Part shown: positions 1 to 11,554 of the stretch, in pieces
Numbering within the stretch: the first letter of the stretch is position 1
How the letters are laid out: the number at the start of each line of letters is the position of its first letter
Source: Anagrus nilaparvatae
Taxonomy: Eukaryota; Arthropoda; Insecta; Hymenoptera; Mymaridae
NCBI GenBank assembly: GCA_022575985.1
Contig: JAKSXM010000279.1
Coordinates: forward strand, 682,001 to 746,000
Length of the DNA: 64,000 nt
Direction of reading: 5' to 3'
Made by a program: the position numbers and the translations under genes
Notes under the pieces: model-generated
The model's database searches: none
What the model saw: only the letters and a program-made list of their open reading frames with translations
Told to the model about the DNA's origin: nothing

Positions 1-1
1 C

Positions 2-73
2 CATTTCCAGAGGTCACTAAAATCAGCAAAAAGAAGAAAGCAAATCAAAAATGCATTGAATGAAAGAAGATAA
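2..73 (+). other. possible 3' end of a coding exon running in from the left edge
   Basis: Bases 2-73 are open in one frame and end in TAA. They encode a very basic tail (H-F-Q-R-S-L-K-S-A-K-R-R-K-Q then I-K-N-A-L-N-E-R-R). A second frame from base 13 also reads as a lysine-rich tail ending in TGA at 61-63, and would use CCATTTCCAG at 1-10 as a splice acceptor. An AATAAA lies at 84-89. Either could be the last exon of a gene to the left, but purine-rich AT DNA gives basic ORFs by chance and no family is recognised. Low confidence. Confidence 0.15.
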
Positions 74-142
74 AAATAACAATAATAAATAAGATTGAAG
101 TAGAAGGGGAAATTTTAGTCTCCTACCCTAATTTTTTTCCAG

Positions 143-163
143 TACGAAGCCGCTCATTCAATG
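143..163 (+). other. candidate 21-nt microexon
   Basis: Twenty-one bases sit between a good acceptor (pyrimidine run ending TTTTTTTCCAG at 142) and a strong donor (ATG then GTGAGTG from 164). If in phase 0 it would read Y-E-A-A-H-S-M. It could be a 5' leader exon of the PKI gene far downstream or belong to another transcript. Splice signals are the only evidence. Confidence 0.2.
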
Positions 164-1417
164 GTGAGTGTGTATAATATTTATATTTTCCTTATCTTTT
201 ATCAAACAACGGTTTTGTATATAAAAAATATTAAGTAATAATTAAATAAATAAAAGTGTCTGTGTGTTTTGTTCATTTAAATAATTCAAAATGAAATAAT
301 GAAACTTCAAATGTGCAGTGTTTAAAATACAAAAGTGTTACTTATTGTTATTATTAATTGTCATTGTTATTATTATTATGGGAATTAATAATTTTTTGGG
401 TGAAATTTGTAAATGGAATTTTTTCGATAGAATAAATTGGTATTTAAATATTTTATTTTTTGCAAAAAAAAGTGATTATTTTTTGGTGTTATTGATATTT
501 TTTTTGTAATTTTAACTTATTTCTCAATTGTCAACCGGTAAAAATGGGAGCTTCGTTTGTGTAATATTAATGACGCGTACAAAAGTACTATACACTTTTT
601 GTGTAAAAAAATATTTGCAGTGAATTTAATTAATCAAAAATATTTATTTTTTCAGTCAGACAGACAAGCAATACTTACATTTAGGTTTACACAATATTGA
701 CAAAAATTTTTTAACTAAATTATATAGTTTAATCAATATTTGTGTATGTAAGATGAAAAAGATAATAAATAATAATAATTTTTTTTTTTTTAGTTTGTCC
801 TTTATTTGTTTGTTTGCTTTTTTTTTTATTGATGTCTGGGAAAAAATAGAATTATTAGTTTTTGTTGATGCGAATGTACTACACTGACAAGTTGCTATGC
901 TTGTGTTTCTTGTATTGTTTTATGATAGAAATTTGAGCAAAGGTTTTGTAACGTTTAATTTTATGACTGATTTCTTGAAATTTTCAAAAAAATAAAACAG
1001 ACAACTTTTGATACTAAATACTACTATTTTTTCTGAATTTGTTAAAATAAATTATGAATTTTTAACTTTTTTTCGCGAATTCTTAAAAAAAAAAAATTAT
1101 TTTTGATTTTCATGAATTTACGATCTTTTATAACAATTTTTGTTGCATATTTACAGGAGTTACTTAAAACAGAATGTATTTTTATTTATTCTACAATCGA
1201 TGCCAAAAAAAATTTATCAGTTAATTAATATTTCATGAAAAAAAAGTAAAAACAAAACTTTCTCTTTATTTTAAAAATTTTAATGTAGATACTATATTTT
1301 TTTTTACTTTTAGTTTCGTTAAATTATAAAGCTTTTTGCATTAAACAGAAAAGATTAAAAGTTCAAAGGGGTTTTAAATATTAAATTTTAACGTTATATA
1401 TATTACAAATTGAATGA

Positions 1418-1480
<63 letters not shown>

Positions 1481-2260
1481 TAAAGCTAAACATTAAAAAG
1501 AATTTTTTTAATAAAAAAATGAAAAATTTTATGCAAAAATTTGGTGTTTTGATTTAATCTGAATTTTCAAGCATAAAATTCCATTTTATTATCTGAGTCA
1601 AGTTGATGTTATAAAGTAAGGAATTTCCTCTTGTCTATTATTCGTAGGATAAATTCAGTGTGTATAGAAATGTAATTATTTTATGATTAATCTTAATTTA
1701 AAAGTGATTTTTTTTTAATTACTTTATCGTTAACCTTGATACTTGAATGTTTTTAAAGAAGCTCGAAAGGATTTCATTAATCATGGTTTTGATTATTATC
1801 GTCAAAAATATTTTTTTAATTCTGGCTACCATCAGAAATTAGAAGTAGATAATGTGTAATTGGTATGAGAATAGAAATTGAAAAAATAAATGACACTGTC
1901 TAAAATTTAACTAAATTTCGACAATTTAAGAAAATTTTTTTTTCAGACCAATTTCCTAATTTAATTAAGCTTTAATTAAATAAAGTTTTTAAATCATTAT
2001 TAAAGACTGAATTAACGTAAAAATTGAAATATTTTTAGCAGTCTAAATAAAACTTTTTCTATTAAAGAAAAATTTCTTTAATTTTCTTTACTTTTTCTAT
2101 TAAAAAAAAGAAATTAAAGAAATTTATTCAAAGAAATACATAACATAAAAAATATAATACTCTCTTTTTCATAAAAAATAAAACGACAAATAAAAAAATT
2201 TATTGATTCGTTGCTGTAATTATTCGAGCAAATAAAATTTTTTAATTACTTTAATATCTA
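164..2260. other. non-coding AT-rich stretch
   Basis: Poly-A/T-rich DNA. The only clear structure is the AG microsatellite at 1421-1477. A 63-codon open frame at 318-509 is leucine, isoleucine and phenylalanine from T-rich DNA, with no coding character. No exon could be supported. Confidence 0.5.
1421..1477. repeat. (AG)n microsatellite
   Basis: About 28 uninterrupted AG dinucleotides, the longest pure dinucleotide run in the window. Confidence 0.97.
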
Positions 2261-2308
2261 CACTGAAAAAAATTAACACTCGAACCAAAGAATAAATTTT
2301 TTTCAGTG
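2261..2308. repeat. mini inverted repeat, CACTG-ended
   Basis: A 48-bp near-palindrome begins CACTGAAAAAAATT and ends AATTTTTTTCAGTG. It shares its ends with the longer TA-flanked elements at 14845, 35648 and 53880, so it is probably an internally deleted member of that MITE group. TA lies on the left side only. Confidence 0.5.
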
Positions 2309-2773
2309 TCCAATAAAAAAAAATCAATAACACCATTAAAAAAATCAGTAAAAATCTAAAATAATAACAATAACAATGTAAATAATCTTATTATATTTTC
2401 TGAAAAAAAAAACTAACAACAACCTTAGCATAATAATAAGAATAATAATAATATGAATAAAAAAATGAATAAAAAAAAAGTAGAACGTAATAACAACGTT
2501 TGTACCAATTTATGCATAGACAATAAAAGGTAAGAGACCTCAACTATGTCCTTTTGTTTATTATATTTATATTACGTATAACTTTACTTACTTATAGTTT
2601 ATATTAATTTTTATGTATTTGAACTGGTTTACTTTAATATTATGAAATTTAACATTGATTAAAAATAATTATTATTGCTTTGTTCGTTGTATACTTTTAC
2701 TTTATTAAATTTCATTTTTTGCATATTAAATGGGCTAATGTTTTTCTTATTTTTTAAGTTGATGGCGTAAAAA

Positions 2774-2929
2774 TGATACTTTAGGTCATAATTGTAGTTA
2801 TAAAAACCGAAATTTTCGATATTATTAACGATGAAGGGGAAAAAAGCTTACTTTCTACCCCTTGTAGGGGTAAAATATGGGGCTTGACTTTTGCATGCTG
2901 TCTATCAAAACATATGACCTGAAGTATCA
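2774..2929. mobile_element. MITE with TGATACTTYAGGTCATA ends
   Basis: A 156-bp element with terminal inverted repeats: TGATACTTTAGGTCATA at 2774-2790 and TATGACCTGAAGTATCA at 2913-2929, one mismatch in 17. Its interior (about 2850-2912) recurs at 53555-53660 with the phrase CTTTTGCATGCTGTCT, so the interior is a dispersed repeat. No coding sequence. Confidence 0.7.
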
Positions 2930-3844
2930 ATTTCGAGCAAATATTTTTTCTGCAGTCAGTTTTAAGAATAAGAAAAACTCCAATATATAAATACTGTTGA
3001 ATTTTGAAAATTTAAGTTAAACTAGTCAGCAGTGTTTTGAAAAAAAAATTTTCTGATAATATCATGTATCACTATTTATTGTTATGTACTACTTTATATT
3101 GATTAAAATGAAAATTGAAAAGTTACGTTTCTCGTATTACCACTCTAATATTTACTAAAAAAAGTTTATTTCATTGAAATAAAAAATTCTAAAAATTCTA
3201 AAAATTTTTTTTTATAATTATTAAGTGATAATTTTTGAAAATTCATGTTGGTATTTTATTAAAATATCAAATATTTCCTTATAGAAATTCATAAAATTAC
3301 TTGAATATTTAAGCAAACCTTAGGAATTTATTTCATTTTTTTCGACAAATCTTTTTTATGAATACTAAACAATGCTATTAAAAAATAAATGTGTCATTGG
3401 TAGAAGACGAGGTATAAGATAAACTTCGAATGTCCATTTTATTACATTAAAGTGAATAAAATTATGCAAGCAAGATATTGATGTTACACTTGTTAAAACA
3501 TGCAGTATTTAATGAGGCTAATTAATATTTATGGATCTCTATAAAAGCAAAAATTATTTCTTTTTAGGTACGAGATAAAAATTAGCTCCTTAATATAAGG
3601 TAGTCTTTTGATACTTACAGTAGTTAAATGTAGATTCTTCAAACTATGAAAGAATTTCTCTTAAGGAATGCAAACTTCTTATACGTAATTAATTATGAAT
3701 AAAATTAGAATTTTAAAGATAAATAGCGATAATTCTCAGGAATTAGAATTCGATTTTAAGTTAAAATGTATCCTCAAGGTAATTAAACTTTTGCTCCCAA
3801 ATTAATAAATAGAAACCTTCAATTATTTCAGCTTTCAAAATCGA

Positions 3845-3960
3845 TTTTAATGACCAAAAATACGTATGATCCACTGGGTTGGATCCATACTCCTCCATTT
3901 AAAATTTTTGGATGCATTTAACATTACTGGCGCCTTGACTATATCCAAGGAAGATAAATT
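3845..3960 (+). repeat. degenerate repeat, possibly BEL/Pao retrotransposon
   Basis: This stretch is repeated at 5365-5460 with the same order of words (a TGACCAAAAATA block, then GATCCACTGGGTTGGAT, then TTTTTGGATG). One frame reads T-K-N-T-Y-D-P-L-G-W-I, like the F-D-P-L-G-[LW] stretch downstream of BEL/Pao reverse transcriptases. Frames then break. Best taken as two decayed copies of one retroelement; the family is inferred. Confidence 0.35.
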
Positions 3961-5364
3961 GCGATTTGAAGCATTATTATTTTATGGCCAAGGATTTTAT
4001 GAGAAATGAATGATGGAACTTTTCTGACCAATGAAAATAAAAAAATCAACTTTTTTTAGAACTTTTAATTAACCTATAATTTTCATGTGTAACTTTCACG
4101 ATTTGCTTCAACTACAAAACAAAGTTTTAATTCACAGAATAAACCCCCATAACATATAAGCAATGTTTAAAAAGTTGTGTAAAATTTAATATCTGAACTG
4201 ATAAGCCACAATTGAAATTTCAAGCAAAGCTACCTAACCTCTCCACTTCGTAAAATATAATAAAAATTATTTTTATAAAGTTACTTGCTAAACTATTTTC
4301 ATAAAATAATATAATAAAATTTAATCAAAAAAATAAAAACTTTTATTTTTTAATAATAATTAAATTAATAATTTTATTATGTTTTGTAAAACTAATTATT
4401 AAAAATTTTTATTCATTTAGGTACGTCAGTTATTAATTTTTTTTAATAAAAATTACTCTGCATTTTATTTTTTCAATAAATAATTATGAAAATTACTAAA
4501 GAAAGAGAGAAAGAATTACGAATAAAATATTTGAACAAAAGTTATTAGGAATAAAGAAGCCACAGGGAAATTTAATTGATTTTTTTTTTAATTATTTTTT
4601 TTATTTTTAGTATAGTTGGTAGTAATTATAATTAAAAAATAAACAAGTAAAAATAAAGTTTTTTTTTAAATAATTATATATGGGTAATACCATATCAAAT
4701 TGATCTGTGTTTTAGGTAAGTTAATGGAATTTTTGGAAAAAGGTTTTTTATTAAGTTACTTTTGTAAATTATAAAAAATAAATCTAAAGCTTAACCTTTT
4801 TTGACATTTAATTTCATAAAAATTTAAAATTATTTTCCTAAGGTCACTTTTACATGGAATCAATCATGTACAAAATTAAAAATTGTACGATTTTTTATTA
4901 AAAAATAAAAAAAAAATTGATTTTTTTTATATTTTATTAAAATATTAAAATAAAAAATAATATTTTTCTGTTATGAAAAAAGAATAAAAATTTTAGCTTA
5001 AAAAAAATAAATTTTTTATTATTTGTTTTTTATAAAATAAAATTATTGGTTACACGAGTTTTTATAAATGTCATTCAATAAAAAATAAATATTTTAAAAA
5101 ATAAAAAATTTTTCTATATTTCTATTGCAAATTTATTGATATTTTATTTATTATACACTTCAAAACGTTTATATGGGTGATTTTAGTTAATTTTACACCG
5201 GAAAAAATTTATTTAAAGAGCTTAATCTTGAGCTTAATAGAACAAGATACTAGTAAATATGGAACTTTATTTTAAAAAATAATTTAGAATAAAATCAAAT
5301 TTTCTTATAAAAAAGTTTTGATTAAACAATTTAGAAAATGGATGAAACCTTCAAACTCGTTTAT

Positions 5365-5460
5365 AGTGACCAAAAATACATAAGAATCACTTGGTTGGAT
5401 CGATATTTCTCCTGTTAAAATTTTTGGATGTATTTAACATTGCTGGCACCTTGACTAATA
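5365..5460 (+). repeat. second copy of the 3845-3960 repeat
   Basis: It matches 3845-3960 over about 95 bp with scattered substitutions and a shifted reading frame, so neither copy codes. It lies just upstream of the Tigger-like transposase remnant. Confidence 0.4.
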
Positions 5461-5688
5461 AATAGGGCCATTATTTACTTTTCCCACAGTATGCACGTAA
5501 TATAAACACAAGCTCGCCAAAATGACTTCTAAACAAAATTTTTCCAAAAATTAGAAATTTTCTGAACTTTCCAAACCTAAAATGCACTATTTCATCTTTA
5601 TACTAAATTTATAAGGTGATCGATCCTAAGAAATGAAAAATTTATGCACATACAGAGATTTATGATTATAGAAAGATAGAATAGTTAG

Positions 5689-6027
5689 ATATATACAGAA
5701 ATTTATGCACACATAGAGACTGACGTTTTAGATTTGATGCTGCCTTCAGCAGATCTAACGCCAGAAGAAACTGAAGAACTAGCCACACCCTTACCAGAAG
5801 TGCCAGAAACCGAACCAAATGTTGAAGTTTCTCTCAACGGAAAAACCATTTTACAAATCATAAATTCTTTACAAACTGCCATTGATTTGGCAATGAATTA
5901 TGATCCAATAATGACAAGGAGTTTGAGTTTTAAAAATAATTGTGAAAAAGCGGTAGAAATTTATGAAGAGTTATACAAGGATGTTTTAAGACGAGCAAAG
6001 CAATCGCGGATGACAGACTTTTTTTAA
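5689..6027 (+). pseudogene. Tigger/pogo transposase, C-terminal remnant with PIP-box
   Basis: An open frame runs from after the stop at 5686-5688 to TAA at 6025-6027. The last ~97 residues (from TTG 5734, ATG 5737) are an acidic, proline-rich linker, a helical segment (K-T-I-L-Q-I-I-N-S-L-Q-T-A-I-D-L-A) and a basic end Q-S-R-M-T-D-F-F. That order fits the C terminus of Tigger/pogo (Tc1-mariner superfamily) transposases, which end in a helical region and a PCNA-interacting motif Qxx[ILM]xx[FY][FY]. The CENP-B-like DNA-binding domain and DDE catalytic core are missing, so this is a 5'-truncated dead copy. Base composition is richer than the surroundings. The matching 3' inverted repeat lies at about 6187-6264. 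An AT-rich host exon is possible but unlikely given the repeat. Confidence 0.7.
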
Positions 6028-6186
6028 CAAAAAATTTGATCCTGAACTTACTTTCATTGAAATTTTGTATTTTTTGAAATAAATTTACGTACTTTTAGGC
6101 AAAAAATCATTTTTATTAGAAAAAAAAAATTAATTTTAATATAATTTGAATTTCTACGAACGTAACCCCTATTTTCCCATAAGAGT

Positions 6187-6264
6187 AAGGTCTTATTATC
6201 CGCGGTTTTGTTATCCGCGGTACTTTTCAGGAACGTATCCCCCGCGGATAACGAGGGATGCCTG
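6187..6264 (+). mobile_element. 3' terminal repeat of the Tigger-like element
   Basis: Downstream of the transposase remnant, TATCCGCGG occurs twice and its complement CCGCGGATA once, ending GATAACGAGGGATGCCTG at 6264, followed by TA at 6265-6266. Read from outside, the terminus starts CAGGCATCCCTCGTTATCC, which suits a pogo/Tigger end with a TA target. No matching 5' terminus was seen upstream, agreeing with 5' truncation. Confidence 0.6.
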
Positions 6265-6266
6265 TA

Positions 6267-7858
6267 TATAAAAAATAGTTTTTCCGAAAAGATAAACAAA
6301 TAGCAATAAATCACATTTACATTCGTAACTATCGTTAAGAAAATATCAGAGCTTTTTTCTTCTTTTATTACTAAAGCCTTCAACTTTTACATACAAAGAA
6401 AAGTTATTTAGCCGATACGATTATTATCAGATTATTATAGTAATTACTTCAATTTCAAAGCTTTAAAAAGTCAAATAATACAAAGTAGTAATAAAAAATA
6501 ATAAAAATAATTTATTTTTATTGAATTTTATAATTGTACTTAAAATAAAATAAGTTACATTAGCTTTTAATTATATTTCTCCGAAAAATTAATTAAAAGG
6601 CAAAGCTTAATTAAAATATTCAATTAGAAAACTTATATATTTTCTAAGAATCTTTAAAATTTCTTAGGTTTTCAGAATATTCCTAACTACTGATATATAT
6701 GAGTCTTTCTTTGTTAAATTGACTACTCCTTACTCATATTGAAAATTGAGCTGGTAATCAGACAAAGTTTTGTAAAAAATGGTCGACTCACTTTAAAAAT
6801 TAGATAACAAATTGGTATACTTGAAAAAAGGATGATTTCTGCTTTCTAACTTGCACCTGTGTTTTCAGAGTATTAGATGCATTAACAGACAGAATTTATT
6901 TTCCAAATTTATTATGCAGTCACCTTATTTTTACAAAATCACTAAGAACCTATTTTTTGAAGTATAAATTTAAAAAATATTTAAAAAAAGTCTTTACATA
7001 GGCAGTATTGGAACATAAGTCAATTAGTCAAAGAACATGCCATATACACACATATATAAATAAACATAATAAAAATAAAAAAATAAAAACAAAAGAAAAT
7101 AAAAAAAAACAGGTAATACAATTGATAAATAGAAAATAAGATCCAATTACAATAAATCGATGATCTAATTACGACCTCATGCGAATTGAATTTATCTTCT
7201 ATATATATCTTGTAAATAATGCAAATTTAATTTTCTACTACCTACTTGTCTTTTTACATTATATTTTCTATATTTACCTATACTTTTAAACTAAGAAATG
7301 TTAGTAAAATAAAAATACCTTAGAGAGCAAAAAAAAATGTTTGTTAAAAAAAGTATACAATGTACTTTATACTTAAAACTTGGTATATATGCATAAAATT
7401 ATTTTTTTGATTATCAATATTATGTATTATCATGCAAGGTCGAACATGGAAGTGATCGTGAAATTTAAATGAAGAAATAAATTTAAGAGGTGTGGCAAAA
7501 TTTTATTAACTGGACGTTTAGTTTAGCCATGGTATGGAAATTTGTTTTTTTAAACCTATAAAATATTCATGCATAAAATGGTGCTATTTAATAATTAAAA
7601 TCACTGAAGATTACTTTTTTTTTCCTGAAACTTTTGCATATACTTTACACAGTTTAACTCTGTGCTAGGCCCGCACTTAAAAATAAGGCTCCATGGTCTT
7701 TGGGTCCTCAAAATGTTCCAGATTGTGAGGATGCTTAAAAATTAGACTGTAAGATGGAAAGACAAAGGCCTAGTAGTAGCTATTTGGTACAAAATGAAAA
7801 AAAATATTAGTAATATTATTTGAAAGATTACCAAAGAATTTAACCAAGTTAAAGTTAT
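6267..7858. other. non-coding stretch with scattered repeat debris
   Basis: AT-rich with no supportable exon. A slightly richer patch at 7660-7745 reads L-G-P-Q-N-V-P-D-C in one frame. It resembles the F-L-G-P-Q phrase in the minus-strand fragment at 9651-9836 across the foldback element, so both flanks may be pieces of one older element. Confidence 0.4.
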
Positions 7859-7860
7859 TA

Positions 7861-9623
7861 CTCCAGTCAAATCACGGGGGGGGAGGTTGATTTTTTCCTC
7901 ACTAACGAGGTTTGTTCCCCTATATGTTTTTTGGGTCGCTGATCACGAATTTCGGGGTCCCGAAGTCCGTCTAAGGGCGGAACACCCTTAAATTTGCAAA
8001 TTCACCCTTTTAAGGGGTATTTTAACAATATTTTAAATAGGGGTTATTAATAACAATTTAAGCAGATTATAATAGGTTTTTTGGCTCGCTAATCACGAAT
8101 TTGAGGGTCCCAAGTGTGTAAAATTGATTAAGCACCCTTAAATTTGCAAATCAACCCTTATTTTTGCAAACTTTATATCCAAGCCTTTTCAATCGGCAGG
8201 ATCATGATTTTATAGGTTTTTGGGGTCGTTAATTACGAATTTTGGGGTTTCAACATCATAAAATTGATTAAGCACCCTTAAATGAGCAAATCAACCCTTA
8301 TTTTTGCAAACATTATATCCAAGCCTTTTTAATCAGCAGAATCATGATTTTATAGGTTTTGGGGTCGTTAGTTATGAATTTGGGGGTTTCAACATCATAA
8401 AATTGATTAAACACCCTTAAATTTGCAAATCAACCCTTATTTTTGCAAACTTTATATTCAAGCCTTTTCAAACGACCGGATATTGTTTTCATAGGTTTTT
8501 GGCGTCGTTGGCTATGATTTTGTGGCATCCAAGGCTTTAGAGTAATTTAAACGACCCTTAATTTGTAAATTTACCTTTATTTTTGCAAAAATATCAATAT
8601 AAGCCTTTCACATTTCATAACTACTGAGGACTGAAAGATTGCCACCTTTGCATTCTTTTCGGGAAGCTATTTAAATCAAATATTAAATTAAATATATAAA
8701 CAGAATGTAAATGTTACTGCAATTAATAAATAAAAATTTTAAAGTTAATAAAGGAATTTTTTTTCATGCTATTACTATATTATATTTACTTTTTATTAAT
8801 ATTTTTTAAGTTTGGTACCCCAAATTCACAGCCATCAACTCAAAAAGAGTATGAAAGAAAGTTTTTTCCGTTTGAAAAGGATTGTATACATAATTTTGAA
8901 AAAAAAGGGTGAATTTGCAAATTTAAAGGTGTTAAACCAACTTTATGAAGTTAAAACCCCCAAATTCGTAATTAACGTCCCAAAAACCTATAATATCATG
9001 ACCCTGCCGTTTAAAAAGGCTTGGATATAAAGTTTGCAAAAATAAGGGTTGATTTGCAAATATAAGGGTGTTTCATCAATTTTATGATGTTGAAACCCCC
9101 AAATTCGTAATTAACGACCCCAAAAACCTATAAGAAAACATTATCTGGCCGTTTGAAAAGGCTTGGATTTAAAGTTTGTAAAAATAAGGGTTGATTTGCA
9201 AATTTAAGGGTGCTTAATCAATTTTATGATATTGAAACCCCAAAATTCGTAATTAACGACCCCAAAAACCTATAAAATCATGATCCTGCCGATTGAAAAG
9301 GCTTGGATATAAAGTTTGCAAAAATAAGGGTTGATTTGCAAATTTAAGGGTGCTTAATCAATTTTACACACTTGGGACCCTCAAATTCGTGATTAGCGAG
9401 CCAAAAAACCTATTATAATCTGCTTAAATTGTTATTAATAACTCCTGTTAAAAATATTGTTAAAATACCCCTTAAAAGGGTGAATTTGCAAATTTAAGGG
9501 TGCTCCGCCCTTAGACGGACTTCGGGACCCCGAAATTCGTGATCAGCGACCCAAAAAACATATAGGGGAACAAACCTCGTTAGTGGGGAAAAAATCAACC
9601 GCAATCCCGTGATTTGATTGGAG
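7861..9623. mobile_element. 1.76-kb foldback element with internal tandem repeats
   Basis: The ends are inverted copies: CTCCAGTCAAATCACGG at 7861 and CCGTGATTTGATTGGAG ending at 9623, each next to TA (7859-7860 and 9624-9625). The inversion continues inward for most of each half: GGGTCGCTGATCACGAATTT at 7933 answers AAATTCGTGATCAGCGACCC at 9533. Each arm carries about four tandem units of roughly 140 bp, each with TATAGGTTTTTGG, a GTCGTTAATTACGAATT-type block, CACCCTTAAATTTGCAAATC and CCTTATTTTTGCAAAC. The centre (about 8620-8810) is plain AT-rich DNA. No transposase; the 72-codon frame inside at 8812-9030 is a by-product of the repeats. The structure is that of a foldback-type non-autonomous DNA transposon using a TA target. 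A second copy starts at 63912. Confidence 0.9.
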
Positions 9624-9650
9624 TATATAGTGAATGTTTCTTAAATATAA

Positions 9651-9836
9651 TTATATCACCCCTACAATATATGTAGCGATTTGAGGACCCAAAAATCTAG
9701 GAATCTCTTTGTTAAATTCGTAATATTTTTGACGCACACTGAGCACTGAGTAGACTGCCCTGTGCTCTAAAATCCAATCGAAAGGTGCTGTATTAAGAAA
9801 GTTTTCCAGTTTTCTTTTTGGGTCATATTTAGTCAA
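9651..9836 (-). pseudogene. orphan coding-like fragment, probably mobile-element remnant
   Basis: A 61-codon minus-strand frame reads like protein rather than AT noise: P-F-D-W-I-L-E-H-R-A-V-Y then R-Q-K-Y-Y-E-F-N and I-P-R-F-L-G-P-Q. It starts 28 bp from the end of the foldback element and has no recognisable partner exons. The L-G-P-Q phrase also occurs left of the foldback near 7706. I do not recognise the family; an exon of an unannotated host gene is the alternative. Confidence 0.3.
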
Positions 9837-10573
9837 TAAATCATCTGTAGAACTAAAATTTTAAGGCATTTGTATATTTTTTAACATAACAAAAATTTTA
9901 AAATTCAAAAAAAAAAATCCTTTTTTTACAAAAACAAATAATAAATTTGATAAAATATTATCTGTTATTATTACATAACATTTTTGCCAAAAAATTAGCA
10001 TAAATGAATAAAAAAATTGTTTACTTGTAAATCTGAATAAAAAATTTTTGTTTAAAAAAAAAAGGAATTAAAAAAAAATTTCTATTTTTGATAAATTACC
10101 TAGATTATTATCAAACTATATTATCAAGCTATTATCAAGGGCGTAGTAATGCATGCTATATAGAGAGTACACTATATATAATGCATAAATTAATTTATTA
10201 TTGAATAAACTCGAAAGAGAGTAAGCATATGGGCGTCACAACAAATTATGTATTTTAATTATATTTTATGCAGCTTTCGTGTAAAAGCTCATAATAATAT
10301 TAACAATGAAAAAGCATTTCTTGATTATTAAAAATTCACATGAATTATTGTATGACTTACTTTTTTAAAAAAAAAAATTTTTTTTCTTTGTCATTAAAAA
10401 AGTAAATCGCAAAAAACTACATTTTTTTTTAATATAAAATATTGATCATAAAGTTTGATCTAGATTTTTATCATTTTCTTTTTTTTTTTTTTATTCTTTT
10501 TTTTATGCGCTTTAGTTAACTTCTACGCTTTTGAAGATTTTTTTTTTTTTTATTTTTTCTTTAATGCCCTCAG

Positions 10574-10854
10574 GGTAATCCATAGTGTTGGAGACAAACT
10601 GCAATGGACCATTTTATTGTTATATATGCATTTAGTATATTAGGGTGTGTATTAATAATAAAGATTTCTGAATCGATTTTTGCTGAGGAAATTAATGTGC
10701 AACTTTTAATTTTAAATTGTATTACAAGGGGGGTGAAAGAGTTGGATCTGCCAGCGATCTTGAGCCCACTTAGCAGAACGTTTTCTAATGTTGAAAAAAT
10801 ACCCTCGATACCACTGGTTCGATCTCATAGGCTTTGCGGGCCTAATATACACAG
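10574..10854 (+). CDS. first coding exon of a secreted protein (possible insulin/relaxin-like)
   Basis: This is a well-formed exon: a long T-rich tract and CCCTCAG acceptor ending at 10573, about 30 bases of leader, ATG at 10604-10606, and a donor ACAG/GTAAAA after 10854. The 83 encoded residues plus two bases (phase 2) begin with a signal-peptide-like N terminus: M-D-H-F, a hydrophobic stretch to about residue 19, then a likely cleavage near S-E-S-I-F-A at residues 22-27. The rest is a propeptide-like segment ending R-S-H-R-L-C-G-P-N-I-H-R. Local GC is higher than the flanks, as expected for coding sequence. C-G-x-x-[LI] after basic residues is how many insulin/relaxin B chains begin, but the second B-chain cysteine and the A chain would lie in later exons that I could not find, so the family is speculative. 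The next exon must supply one base to complete AG-N. Confidence 0.45.
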
Positions 10855-11554
10855 GTAAAATATTAATAAATGGGGTTTTTAGGTATTTTTTAAATATTTT
10901 TCACAATTATGTACATATTTTTATATGTACAAAATTAGAAAAACTTGCATTTAAAAGATAAAACCTATTAAAAAATTTTTTTGGTTTTTAAGTTTATATA
11001 AATTCTAAAAAAATTTTTTAGAAAGGGGAAAAAATAGTTATCAGTGATCGTATAGCACGCTGGTTCTAACTGATAAATGAAATAATGGAGTGAAAAATTT
11101 TGTTTATAAGATTCAAAGAAAAATTCTAGTAACTAAAAAAATCTTGAAAATAAGGCTGTGAAAATACTCCATGAATTAATAATTTATTGTCACCTCTTCG
11201 AAAAATATCCAACTACCCTAATGCATAAATATACATAAGGATATTTATAAAGTTCAATATATATTTATATATAACATATATATATATATATAATATACTT
11301 TTTTTATTTATTTGATCTTAAGTTTTTTATAAAATAAGAAAAAAGTACATCAGTATCAAAAGTTTTTATAACCTCAAGTTATATATAAACTAAATGCTCG
11401 CATAGAAAATAAATGTTTGTTATTTTTCTTTTAATTGATATTTTTATTTATAATTAAAAATGGTTATTTTTTCCTCTAAAAAAAAAAAAAAAAAATCTTT
11501 TTTTAATTAAAATTTTATTAAAGTATTATTTTACGTGATACAAAAAATTAATTT

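Noticed and set aside
8812..9030. 72-codon frame in the foldback element
   Set aside because: It reads through the tandem units of the right arm and has no independent support.
11030..11075. Candidate second exon for the orphan secreted protein, after TTTTTTAG at about 11022
   Set aside because: Joined in the required phase it meets a stop after four codons; the open frame there is out of phase.
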